Shown in pieces: positions 1 through 6,510 of a DNA stretch of 9,003 bases. The position numbers were made by a program, and so were the translations under genes. The stretch covers positions 1-9,003 of the forward strand of contig DAOVYR010000029.1 in assembly GCA_030635525.1 (NCBI GenBank). Reading direction: 5' to 3'. The stretch is from Candidatus Nanohalarchaeota archaeon. GTDB taxonomy: Archaea > EX4484-52 > B79-G9. The notes beneath the pieces are model-generated. The model saw only the letters and a program-made list of their open reading frames with translations. It made no database searches and had not been told where the DNA came from. Numbering within the stretch: the stretch's first letter is position 1; each line of letters starts with the position of its first letter.

Positions 1-746
1 AACTCAACATCAGAAATTCCCTCGCGCGCAATCACATCCTCAAGCTCCGATTGAAACCCTGCATCCGGCCCCGCAATCACAAGCTTCGCGTCAACCCCCT
101 TCATAGCCCGCACAAGATACATTAAACCCTTTGTCCTGTGAATCCTGCCCACATACAAAACAAAATCCTCTTCCTTAGAATACTTATCAAACGCAATATC
201 AGGAATCCCCGGCGCAAGCAAAGAAACATTATCCGAATCAACCCCTCTCCGGGCAAGCCACTCCTTCTCAAAATCAGTAAACGTCGTAAACTTACGATTA
301 TATTTAAAAGTCGCCCTAAACGACATCCAGTTATAAAAATTCTTCGCATGACCGGAAACAAACCCCCTGGGCGGAAGATCAATAATAGAATGCATTACAT
401 GCTTAATACCCGCGCGATGCGCATACCTCAAAGCAAGCATGCCATTGATATGCCCAAAAGAATAAGGCGCAATAACATCATACTCCTTCTCCTTCAACTT
501 GCGCAAAAACCCACCGCCCCAGTAGCGGATAAAATAGCCATACTCAAAAACATTAGAGAACCTAAAAACATTGACACCATCCATTACCTCAAAGCCTGCC
601 CCAAGCTCCTTCGAAAAATAACTTTTCGACGTATAAACATCAACCTCATGCCCTCTCTCCACAAGCCTTTTTGCAGTCTCATAAGCAATAACTTCAGCAC
701 CACCCATATTCGGCAAAAACGTAGGGATGACATACGCAATCTTCAT
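1..746 (-). CDS. GT4-family glycosyltransferase, C-terminus cut by window edge
   Basis: Read on the minus strand from ATG at 746, this frame stays open to the left edge, giving 248 codons. It begins MKIAYVIPTFLPNMGGAE, the usual GT-B N-terminus with its Gly-Gly-Ala-Glu acceptor-side loop (residues 15-18). VMHSIIDLPP and an SLLAPGIPD segment follow, then LYVGRIHRTKG (G200-G207) at the start of the C-terminal nucleotide-sugar domain, with the Arg/Lys positions that contact the donor phosphate in GT4 enzymes. GT4 enzymes are retaining, usually act at the cytoplasmic face of the membrane and use nucleotide-sugar donors; donor and acceptor here are unknown. A GTGAG ribosome-binding site lies about 5 bases before the ATG. 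The gene diverges from the epimerase gene. The Glu-x7-Glu donor motif would lie beyond the edge. The long plus-strand open frame over it is antisense shadow. Confidence 0.93.
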   Translation of the reverse strand, partial: MKIAYVIPTFLPNMGGAEVIAYETAKRLVERGHEVDVYTSKSYFSKELGAGFEVMDGVNVFRFSNVFEYGYFIRYWGGGFLRKLKEKEYDVIAPYSFGHINGMLALRYAHRAGIKHVMHSIIDLPPRGFVSGHAKNFYNWMSFRATFKYNRKFTTFTDFEKEWLARRGVDSDNVSLLAPGIPDIAFDKYSKEEDFVLYVGRIHRTKGLMYLVRAMKGVDAKLVIAGPDAGFQSELEDVIAREGISDVE

Positions 747-784
747 AAAACTCACATACAAACATAAGCCAATAAACTTAAAAT

Positions 785-793
785 GTTTATATC
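785..793. promoter_or_regulatory. shared TATA-like box between divergent genes
   Basis: The 99-base divergent spacer (747-845) contains GTTTATATC. It reads as TTTATAT on the plus strand and as GATATAAAC on the minus strand. It lies about 40 bases before the minus-strand ATG and about 55 before the plus-strand ATG, so a start point roughly 25 bases away would give short leaders in both directions. One box serving both genes is an inference; no transcript data are available. Confidence 0.5.
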
Positions 794-836
794 CAAAAAC
801 CCAGTACAAAACCAAAAAAACAGAAATTGAAACTCA

Positions 837-840
837 GTGA
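837..840 (+). promoter_or_regulatory. GTGA ribosome-binding site that sets the epimerase start
   Basis: GTGA complements the conserved archaeal/bacterial 16S rRNA 3' end and lies five bases before ATG 846. The same motif lies four bases before ATG 4785. Its GTG is also an in-frame potential start, so automatic callers may extend the protein by three residues (MKN), probably wrongly. Confidence 0.7.
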
Positions 841-845
841 AAAAC

Positions 846-1826
846 ATGAAAATACTAATCACCGGCGGCGCAGGCTTCCTCGGCACAAACCTCGCAGAAC
901 ACATGCTAAAAAAAGGCCACAAAGTAATGATATACGACAACCTCTCCCGTCCCGGAAGCGAAATAAACCTGAATATGCTAAAAACAAAATACCCTGAACT
1001 AGAAATCTTCAGGCGCGAACTCGACGACATAACCGAATTCCTAACAACAGTAGACCTCGACATAATATACCACTTAGCAGCACAAGTAGCAGTCACCACA
1101 AGCTACGAAAGCCCCTCAAGCGACTTTCGGATAAACGCACAGGGCACATTCAACCTCGCAAGACACTCAAAAGCCCCCGTAATATTCGCATCAACAAACA
1201 AAGTCTACGGCGACAACGTAAACAACATCCCCACAGAAGAACACAAGACCCGCTACGACTTCAGCGGCGAATACGAAAAAAAAGGCATAGACGAAACATT
1301 CAGCATCGACTCCAAAAAACACACACCTTACGGCGTCTCAAAACTCGTAGGCGAACTCTACGTCCGTGAATTCGGCGGCGTAGCAAACCGCTTCTCATGC
1401 ATGTACGGCGAAAACCAGTTCGGGAACATCGACCAGGGCTGGCTCTCCCACTTCATCTTCACAAAACTCAGAAACAGGCAAATCACAATCTTCGGCGACG
1501 GCAAACAGGTACGCGACATACTGCACGCAGAGGACGTCGTACGCCTCCTCGAACTCCAGGCAAAAAACATCAAAAAAATACAGGGCGAAGTCTTCAGCAT
1601 CGGCGGCGGCTACAAAAACACAATCTCCCTCTTAGAGCTAACAGAAACACTGGGCATGAAACCCAAATTCAGCGACTGGCGCCCCGCAGACCAGAAAGTA
1701 TACTACGCAGACACACAAAAAGCCAAAAAACTACTGGGATGGTCCCCCGAAATAACAAAAGAAGAAGGCATAGAGCGCCTCGAAAACTGGATAAAAACCA
1801 ACGACCTCCACAAACGCAAAATATAA
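846..1826 (+). CDS. NAD-dependent sugar-nucleotide epimerase/dehydratase, CDP-paratose 2-epimerase-like
   Basis: Extended short-chain dehydrogenase/reductase of 326 residues, full length for the family. The N-terminal Rossmann motif TGGAGFLG is at residues 6-13, HLAAQVAV carries the NAD-contact Ala-Ala, and the catalytic set is S116/T117 (in STNKVYG) with Y162-x3-K166. NRFSCMYGENQFG and FGDGKQVRDILHAEDV are typical substrate-domain motifs. STNKVYGD, the following TRYDF...GIDE...SID stretch and GKQVRD resemble CDP-paratose/tyvelose 2-epimerases more than plain UDP-glucose 4-epimerases, but the substrate remains inference. I prefer ATG 846 to the in-frame GTG at 837, because GTGA at 837-840 is the ribosome-binding site five bases before the ATG. 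The last eight codons recur in diverged form near 2084-2109, downstream of a structured repeat. Confidence 0.93.
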   Translation: MKILITGGAGFLGTNLAEHMLKKGHKVMIYDNLSRPGSEINLNMLKTKYPELEIFRRELDDITEFLTTVDLDIIYHLAAQVAVTTSYESPSSDFRINAQGTFNLARHSKAPVIFASTNKVYGDNVNNIPTEEHKTRYDFSGEYEKKGIDETFSIDSKKHTPYGVSKLVGELYVREFGGVANRFSCMYGENQFGNIDQGWLSHFIFTKLRNRQITIFGDGKQVRDILHAEDVVRLLELQAKNIKKIQGEVFSIGGGYKNTISLLELTETLGMKPKFSDWRPADQKVYYADTQKAKKLLGWSPEITKEEGIERLENWIKTNDLHKRKI

Positions 1827-1867
1827 ACCAACACTAATTCTAAATAATTCAAGGCACCCATACCCTT
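1794..1867 (+). repeat. copy A of duplicated epimerase 3' end and following spacer
   Basis: The last codons of the epimerase gene and the bases after its stop recur 280 bases downstream. Positions 1801-1844 against 2081-2124 align without gaps, about 36 of 44 identical by eye. Past that, with a short gap, CACCCAT followed by ACCC here corresponds to CACCCATGACCCC at the start of the next gene. Copy A thus appears to hold a decayed version of the original junction between the epimerase gene and the GT2 gene. Confidence 0.7.
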
Positions 1868-1919
1868 AAGCGAAGCAAATCACTGACCATCTGTATTCCA
1901 AAAAAGGCAAGTAACCCAA

Positions 1920-2051
1920 ACCATTAGTCAGACAACACATATGTACGCTTGAGAAAAGCAACTGGTGACATTTCATGTACTCAAGCAAAACGCCTGTGAC
2001 CTAAAGCGAAGCTTTACGGTCGCACTGATCGCCAGCCTTTCTGAAGGCTGT
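1920..2051 (+). repeat. structured dispersed repeat, copy 1
   Basis: Non-coding repeat shared with 8419-8537. Positions 1982-2051 match 8468-8537 at 66 of 70 bases (counted by eye). A weaker upstream block, around ACCAT...CAGACAACA, is at 1920-1941. It can fold into hairpin A: GTGACC 1996-2001 and TAAAGC 2002-2007, loop GAA, GCTTTA 2011-2016, one bulged C, GGTCGC 2018-2023. Hairpin B is CAGCCTT 2033-2039, loop TCTG, AAGGCTG 2044-2050. Neither open frames nor a transposase are present, so if mobile it is non-autonomous. AAGCGAAGC also occurs at 1868-1876, perhaps an older fragment. The rest of 1865-1980 shows no gene. Confidence 0.85.
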
Positions 2052-2081
2052 TGCCCAGTCTTTCTGAAGGCTGAAAGGCAA
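2051..2081 (+). repeat. extra hairpin, tandem variant of repeat hairpin B
   Basis: Immediately after the repeat, TTGCC 2051-2055 and GGCAA 2077-2081 enclose CAGTCTT / TCTG loop / AAGGCTG (2056-2073). This is a second, one-base-changed copy of hairpin B (CAGCCTT to CAGTCTT, leaving a G-T pair). Three unpaired A's follow the inner stem. It is absent from copy 2 of the repeat. Confidence 0.75.
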
Positions 2082-2140
2082 CAACCCGCACAAATGCAAA
2101 ATATAAAACATTACTCATTCTAAAAACACCCATGACCCCG
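2073..2140 (+). repeat. copy B of duplicated epimerase 3' end, running into the GT2 start
   Basis: Mirrors 1794-1867. In the original reading frame it would encode N-N-P-H-K-C-K-I-stop, against N-D-L-H-K-R-K-I-stop at the true epimerase end, so codon register and stop are preserved. It overlaps the probable promoter of the downstream GT2 gene and runs into that gene's start. Confidence 0.7.
2098..2108 (+). promoter_or_regulatory. TATA-like box for a probably leaderless GT2 transcript
   Basis: AAAATATAAAA lies about 28 bases (from its centre) before ATG 2132, and no GGTGA/GAGG site precedes that ATG. A TATA box at this distance places transcription start at or next to the ATG, the usual archaeal leaderless layout. 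The box is part of the duplicated epimerase end (AAA ATA TAA, the last two codons and the stop), so the promoter was probably once embedded in the epimerase stop region. Confidence 0.55.
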
Positions 2141-3001
2141 ATAACAGTCGCCATAGCAGTCCACAACGAGGAAAACACAATTAAAAAAGTCATAGAACTA
2201 TGGCAAAAAGAACCCGTAGACGAAATCCTCATCATCTCATCAGGAAGCACAGACAACAGCAACAAAATAATCAGCCGCTTGGCAAAACAAGACAAGCGCA
2301 TCCGTCTGGTAACAGAACCCAAAAAAAAAGGAAAGCCCCACGCAATAAACAAACTCCTCACCCTCGCAAAACACAACACAATAATCATGACCGACGGCGA
2401 CGTATACATAGAACCCGGCGCAACAAGACACCTCACACAACACCTCAAAAACAAAAACACAGGAATAGTAGCAGGTCACCCAATACCCCTAAACCCAAAA
2501 GGAATCTTCGGTCTCTGGATGCAGATGTCCTGCGACATCCTCCACGAAAAAAGAACAAAAAACATCGAACTCGACGTAACCGGCAACCTCTACGCAATAA
2601 AAAAAGGCATAATAAAAAAAATACCCGAAAACACAACCCTCGACGATGTATATGTCGCACACGAGACAAAAAAAGCAGGCTACAAAATACTCTATGACCC
2701 AGAAGCTAAAGTCCACGTAAAAGGCGTAAAAAACCTTCACGACTTCATCACCCAGAAAACAAGAACAAGAGTCGGCTGGCACCAGCTAAGACACGCAGAA
2801 AACACAAAAACCGCGCGCACACCAACAGGAGAACTAACATACATCAGCCAAACCCTTAAATACCTGCCAACCCCAACAGGCATAATTGCAGTACCCACGT
2901 ACTACGCAGCAAACGCAGCAGCATGGCTCCTCGCATGGTGGAAATACAAGACCGAAAAAAACTACCTCAAACTCTGGAAACCCGCGAAAAGCACAAAATA
3001 G
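2132..3001 (+). CDS. GT2-family glycosyltransferase with C-terminal membrane segment
   Basis: A 289-residue GT-A enzyme. It opens TPITVAIAVHNEENTI (donor-binding strand), then SSGSTDNS (residues 36-43) and GKPHAINK. The metal-binding DxD is TDGD (D88, D90). DVTGNLYAIKK and TTLDDVYVA supply the acceptor side and probable catalytic acid, and TRTRVGW resembles the (Q/R)xxRW motif of inverting processive-type GT2 enzymes. A hydrophobic stretch near residues 250-273 (GIIAVPTYYAANAAAWLLAWW) suggests membrane anchoring. Inverting transfer from a nucleotide sugar at the cytoplasmic face is likely; the sugar is unknown. First of three tightly spaced genes; the next starts 14 bases after its stop. No ribosome-binding site precedes the ATG, so the gene is probably leaderless. 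Confidence 0.92.
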   Translation: MTPITVAIAVHNEENTIKKVIELWQKEPVDEILIISSGSTDNSNKIISRLAKQDKRIRLVTEPKKKGKPHAINKLLTLAKHNTIIMTDGDVYIEPGATRHLTQHLKNKNTGIVAGHPIPLNPKGIFGLWMQMSCDILHEKRTKNIELDVTGNLYAIKKGIIKKIPENTTLDDVYVAHETKKAGYKILYDPEAKVHVKGVKNLHDFITQKTRTRVGWHQLRHAENTKTARTPTGELTYISQTLKYLPTPTGIIAVPTYYAANAAAWLLAWWKYKTEKNYLKLWKPAKSTK

Positions 3002-3015
3002 CAACGAGGATAAAC

Positions 3016-4764
3016 ATGACCAAAAAAACAAAACCCAAAAGAAATACGAAAACAGGCAAAACCACATCCCAAAAAAGCAAAATACAGGCACTAAAAGAAA
3101 ACAAAATACTCATCATCATACTCATAACAACAATAATCCTCGGAACATACCTAAGAGTAACAGACTACGCACAGGAAGGAATAAGAGGAGACTCAATAAC
3201 AACACTCACAGGCGGAATCCTATGGTTCTATCCGCACAGCTTCTACCCCGGCCTGATCCATTACCAACCCCCTGTAGGCCACTACATGATTGGAAAATCA
3301 TGCATGCTCTCAGGCGAAGACTTCTCAGAAGTCAGCAAAGCATCTCCATTCTTCATACCAACCATGGCAACAGTAATAGGAAAATCATTCCCGAAAGCAG
3401 AAAACAGCTGCTTCATCATAATATACCTCTCATCATTATTAGTATTCCTCGGGCTAATCATGCTTTCATATACTCTTCTGGAGACAAAAAGCTTCATCTA
3501 CGCAACCACATGTTTTGCCTTCTTTTCATCCATGCTCTTCCTCGGCAGAATGCTAATAGTAGAAGTAATAACCTGGCTATTCGCAGTATACGCCCTCCTC
3601 ACACTATGGAAATTCTACACAGCCAAAAAAGGCTCAAAAAAAGAACTCATATACTTCACACTAAGCGCGATAATGATAGCCCTCGCAATCACCACAAAAT
3701 TCACAGCAGCCCTCCTTGTCCTGTTCTCAATTCTCCTGCTCACAGAAAAATACTACACCAACCTAAAAACATCACTTAAAAGAACCAGAATCCCAAAACC
3801 CCCCCTATACAACGCAGTCATATTCACAATCATACTGACAATAACACTACTCATACCCTTCCAGATGAACCCGCAAAACCTCAAAGACGTCTACACAAGA
3901 CAAACAAGCACCATGGGCGGCACAGAAATCAGCCTCAGCCTGAACACACTCGACATCATCAAAGAATTCACAACAAAATCAAACCCGATAGACACCATCC
4001 TAATCCTCTACTCAATCTACATATTATACATACTCCTCACAAAAAAGCAAAAATCACCCCAAGAAAAATACATACTTTACCTCACACTCTTCTTCATCGC
4101 AAGCACCACACTCTTCGCAGAGACACTAGGATACAGAAGAGCCATAATCTTCTTCTTCGGGATACCCCTCCTTATGTCCCTCGCATTCTCAGGCAAAGAA
4201 TACTCCATCTTCAACAAAATAAAAATATTCAGGCCACACAAAAAAACAATCTTCATCACGATAATCCTAATCTACATTGCATCATCCATAACCCTCCTCT
4301 ACCCGATAAAACCATACTACTCCCAATACAAAAACCCACTGATATGCCCCATATTCAAAAACAGCTGTGAACACATAACACCAAGCCCAATCTGGAAACC
4401 AACAGCAGACGAACTCAACAAACTCATAAAAGAAAACGAGACATACTACATGTACCCCGAAAACCCGGACATGCATCTCTACATAAAGCACGAATCTTAT
4501 TACAAGACATGGAGCATCAAAGAGGCAATAGAGCAACAAAAAAAAGATAAAGCCACACTGGAAGAAATAATCCGGACCTACAACTACTTCGCAGAACAAA
4601 ACAACGAAAAACCAATAAAATATCTTGTCATCAGAAAACAAAAAGATTACACAGACCCCCTTGCAAAAAACCTGATAGATAACATTCAGCCCGCAAAGAC
4701 AGTAAAAATAAATAACATAGAAGTATCATACATCTACGACATAGAAACCTTCACAACACGATAA
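3016..4764 (+). CDS. GT-C membrane glycosyltransferase, PMT_2/ArnT-like
   Basis: A 582-residue polytopic protein. A Lys-rich cytoplasmic head (1-30) precedes a membrane helix (31-47). The first outer loop carries YLRVTDYAQEGIRGDS, where D59 matches the catalytic acidic residue of GT39/GT83-type enzymes, and HYQPPVGHYMIG (82-93) matches the PP.YY-type motif of that loop. About ten further hydrophobic helices follow to about residue 430, then a soluble tail of about 130 residues, probably outside. Such enzymes transfer a sugar from a polyprenyl-phosphate donor on the outer face; here the DPM1-like neighbour could supply that donor (inference). I chose ATG 3016, preceded by GAGGA at 3006-3010, over the upstream in-frame ATG 2923, which lies inside the GT2 gene. 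The acceptor, protein or glycolipid, is unknown. Confidence 0.88.
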   Translation: MTKKTKPKRNTKTGKTTSQKSKIQALKENKILIIILITTIILGTYLRVTDYAQEGIRGDSITTLTGGILWFYPHSFYPGLIHYQPPVGHYMIGKSCMLSGEDFSEVSKASPFFIPTMATVIGKSFPKAENSCFIIIYLSSLLVFLGLIMLSYTLLETKSFIYATTCFAFFSSMLFLGRMLIVEVITWLFAVYALLTLWKFYTAKKGSKKELIYFTLSAIMIALAITTKFTAALLVLFSILLLTEKYYTNLKTSLKRTRIPKPPLYNAVIFTIILTITLLIPFQMNPQNLKDVYTRQTSTMGGTEISLSLNTLDIIKEFTTKSNPIDTILILYSIYILYILLTKKQKSPQEKYILYLTLFFIASTTLFAETLGYRRAIIFFFGIPLLMSLAFSGKEYSIFNKIKIFRPHKKTIFITIILIYIASSITLLYPIKPYYSQYKNPLICPIFKNSCEHITPSPIWKPTADELNKLIKENETYYMYPENPDMHLYIKHESYYKTWSIKEAIEQQKKDKATLEEIIRTYNYFAEQNNEKPIKYLVIRKQKDYTDPLAKNLIDNIQPAKTVKINNIEVSYIYDIETFTTR

Positions 4765-4784
4765 AAACAAAAAACAGTGACCCC

Positions 4785-5465
4785 ATGAAACTCTCAATAA
4801 TCATCCCAACAATAAACGAAGAGAAAGCCATAGGACAGGTAATCAAAGAAATCCCCTTAAAAACCCTCGAAAAAAACAACTACAAAACAGAAATCCTAAT
4901 AATAGACGGCGCATCCACAGACAACACAAAAGCCATAGCAGAAAAACTGGGCGCAACAGTCATCACCGAAAAACGCAAAGGCTACGGCCGCGCCTACAAA
5001 ACCGGCTTCAAAAAAGCAAAAGGAGACATAATAATCACAGCCGACGGCGACTACACATACGCTATGAATACCATCCCAAAACTCATCGAAACCCTAAAAA
5101 AAGAAAACCTCGACTTCATCACAACAAACAGGTTTGAATATATGACCAAAAAATCAATGACAACTCTACACAAAATAGGAAACCACATCCTGACCATTGC
5201 CACACAACTTCTGTTCAACGCAAAACTAAAAGACTCCCAGAGCGGCATGTGGGTCTTCAGAAAAAAAATACTAAACAAACTAACACTAACATCAGACGGT
5301 ATGCCCTTCTCAGAAGAGATAAAAATAGAGGCACACAGAAAAGGACTCAAATGCAAAGAAATCCCAATAAACTACAGGACCCGCATCGGCAAAGTAAAAT
5401 TAAACAGCTACAAGGACGGCATAAAAAACCTCAAATTTCTCATCACAAAAAAACTAAGGCACTAA
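4785..5465 (+). CDS. dolichol-phosphate-mannose-synthase-like GT2 glycosyltransferase
   Basis: A 226-residue soluble GT-A enzyme without the C-terminal membrane domain found in some relatives. Motifs in order: SIIIPTINEEKAIG (donor site), IIDGASTDNT (39-48), EKRKGYGRAYKTGF, the metal site ADGDYTY (D87, D89), and DSQSGMWVFRK, a signature of polyprenyl-phosphate sugar transferases. FSEEIKIEAHRKG and IPINYRTRIGK complete the fold. It probably loads a sugar from a nucleotide donor onto a polyprenyl phosphate on the cytoplasmic side; mannose is only the family default. GTGA at 4777-4780, four bases before the ATG, fixes the start, 20 bases after the GT-C gene. All nine Asp codons are GAC, typical of the native composition here. 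Confidence 0.92.
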   Translation: MKLSIIIPTINEEKAIGQVIKEIPLKTLEKNNYKTEILIIDGASTDNTKAIAEKLGATVITEKRKGYGRAYKTGFKKAKGDIIITADGDYTYAMNTIPKLIETLKKENLDFITTNRFEYMTKKSMTTLHKIGNHILTIATQLLFNAKLKDSQSGMWVFRKKILNKLTLTSDGMPFSEEIKIEAHRKGLKCKEIPINYRTRIGKVKLNSYKDGIKNLKFLITKKLRH

Positions 5466-5486
5466 AACAAAAAACAACACATAAAA

Positions 5487-5491
5487 GGTGA
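5487..5491 (+). promoter_or_regulatory. GGTGA motif overlapping the assigned GTG start
   Basis: Perfect GGTGA whose GTG is the only standard start available for the flippase-like gene. Elsewhere in this window the motif lies 4-5 bases before an ATG. Here the codons after it are ACA ACA ATC ATA. Either GTG is used without a separate ribosome-binding site, or a start codon has been lost or is non-standard. Confidence 0.5.
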
Positions 5492-6510
5492 CAACAATCA
5501 TAAAAAACAAAAAAGCATACCTTAAACAATTCACAAAACTATTACTTGGACTCTCCATACTCACACTACTCTTCTACTACTTCGGCTTCGAAAAAAGTCT
5601 TCACACACTACTCAACATAGACCCATACTACATTCTGCTGGCATACTTCATCCACTCCACCTCATGGATTTCACGCGCATACAGACTAAAAGCAATATTC
5701 AACGACCAAAAAACACCACAAATCACAAAACACCAGATACTCAAAATCAACTTCGCAGGCTACACCCTAAACATACTCCTGCCATTCAAACTCGGCGACA
5801 TCGCAAGAATGTACATGTTCCACACAGAAACAAAACTGCCGCTCAAACCATCAATAACAAGCGTAATATACACAAGAATATTCGACCTTTTCACCCTGTC
5901 AATATTTGGTCTTGTATCACTTGCACTCATATTTAATGAAAGTGTTGTGTGGAATATCTCAAGCTACATGATAATATTTTTGCCTATTGTATTGTTAATA
6001 ATCGTTTTTTCATCTACAACAATTCAGACAAAGATAGCTCAACGCGTAAAGTGGCCGATTGTTGCAGAAATTATCAAATCGTTCAAGTTAAGCAGAAAAT
6101 GCAGAGTTGTTTCCGTCATATATTCTATGCTTATATGGTGTGCTGATGGAATAACAACGTACTTGGTATTCAGAGGTCTTAACCAGGAAGTATCTTTGCC
6201 TATTGTGTTTTTGGGTCTGGTAGTTGCAAATATCATAAAGAGTTTCCCGACGACTCCCGGAGGGATAGGTCTTTTCGAGGGTTCAATGGCATTATTATTT
6301 ATCAGTTTCGGAATAAATCAAAATATTGCTATAGTAACATCTACAATAGACCATTTCATAAAAATCACAACGACACTCATTTTTGGAATTCCTTCACTAA
6401 TGCACAATAAATACGATATCAGCACGCTCAGAAAATGGTCTGGAGACATTAGAAGAAAGTATATGACCCTGAAAGAAGGAAAGTCAAATGGAAATGTTAA
6501 GAAGTTTTGA
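5488..6510 (+). CDS. AglD/LPG-synthase-type flippase-like membrane protein, compositional mosaic
   Basis: A 340-residue polytopic protein of the flippase-like/lysylphosphatidylglycerol-synthase membrane family (PF03706 type). Diagnostic motifs are SWISRAYRLKAIF, NFAGYTLNILLPFKLGDIARMYMF, TRIFDLFTL and FPTTPGGIGLFEGSMALLF. Archaeal members such as AglD sit in N-glycosylation clusters, but their exact reaction is unsettled. Flipping or handling of lipid-linked sugars is inferred. The reading frame is intact, yet composition changes near residue 132: 5521-5880 has 35 G and 109 C, while 5941-6300 has 77 G and 56 C (counted by eye). The start is uncertain. GTG 5488 overlaps a GGTGA ribosome-binding-like motif, an in-frame TAA at 5482 blocks extension, and no in-frame ATG is near; ATC 5497 would sit five bases after GGTGA. 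Confidence 0.9.
   Translation: MTTIIKNKKAYLKQFTKLLLGLSILTLLFYYFGFEKSLHTLLNIDPYYILLAYFIHSTSWISRAYRLKAIFNDQKTPQITKHQILKINFAGYTLNILLPFKLGDIARMYMFHTETKLPLKPSITSVIYTRIFDLFTLSIFGLVSLALIFNESVVWNISSYMIIFLPIVLLIIVFSSTTIQTKIAQRVKWPIVAEIIKSFKLSRKCRVVSVIYSMLIWCADGITTYLVFRGLNQEVSLPIVFLGLVVANIIKSFPTTPGGIGLFEGSMALLFISFGINQNIAIVTSTIDHFIKITTTLIFGIPSLMHNKYDISTLRKWSGDIRRKYMTLKEGKSNGNVKKF

Noticed and set aside
138..767. 209-codon plus-strand open frame at the left edge
   Set aside because: Its product is Arg/Lys/Asn-rich with no family motifs, and it lies antisense to a clear GT4 gene whose minus-strand frame is open to the edge.
1993..2051. Repeat as an IS-element end or box C/D small RNA
   Set aside because: No transposase frame or terminal inverted repeats at the element borders, and no properly placed C (RUGAUGA) and D (CUGA) boxes.
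1982..2081. Hairpin repeats as CRISPR repeats
   Set aside because: Only two dispersed copies plus a tandem hairpin variant, no regular spacers and no cas genes nearby.
2200..2697. Long alternative-frame open frames over the GT2 and GT-C genes (also 2886-3779)
   Set aside because: Products are extremely basic or low in complexity (Arg, His, Asn, Gln, Thr), as expected from shifted reading of A/C-rich coding sequence; the overlapped frames carry strong family motifs.
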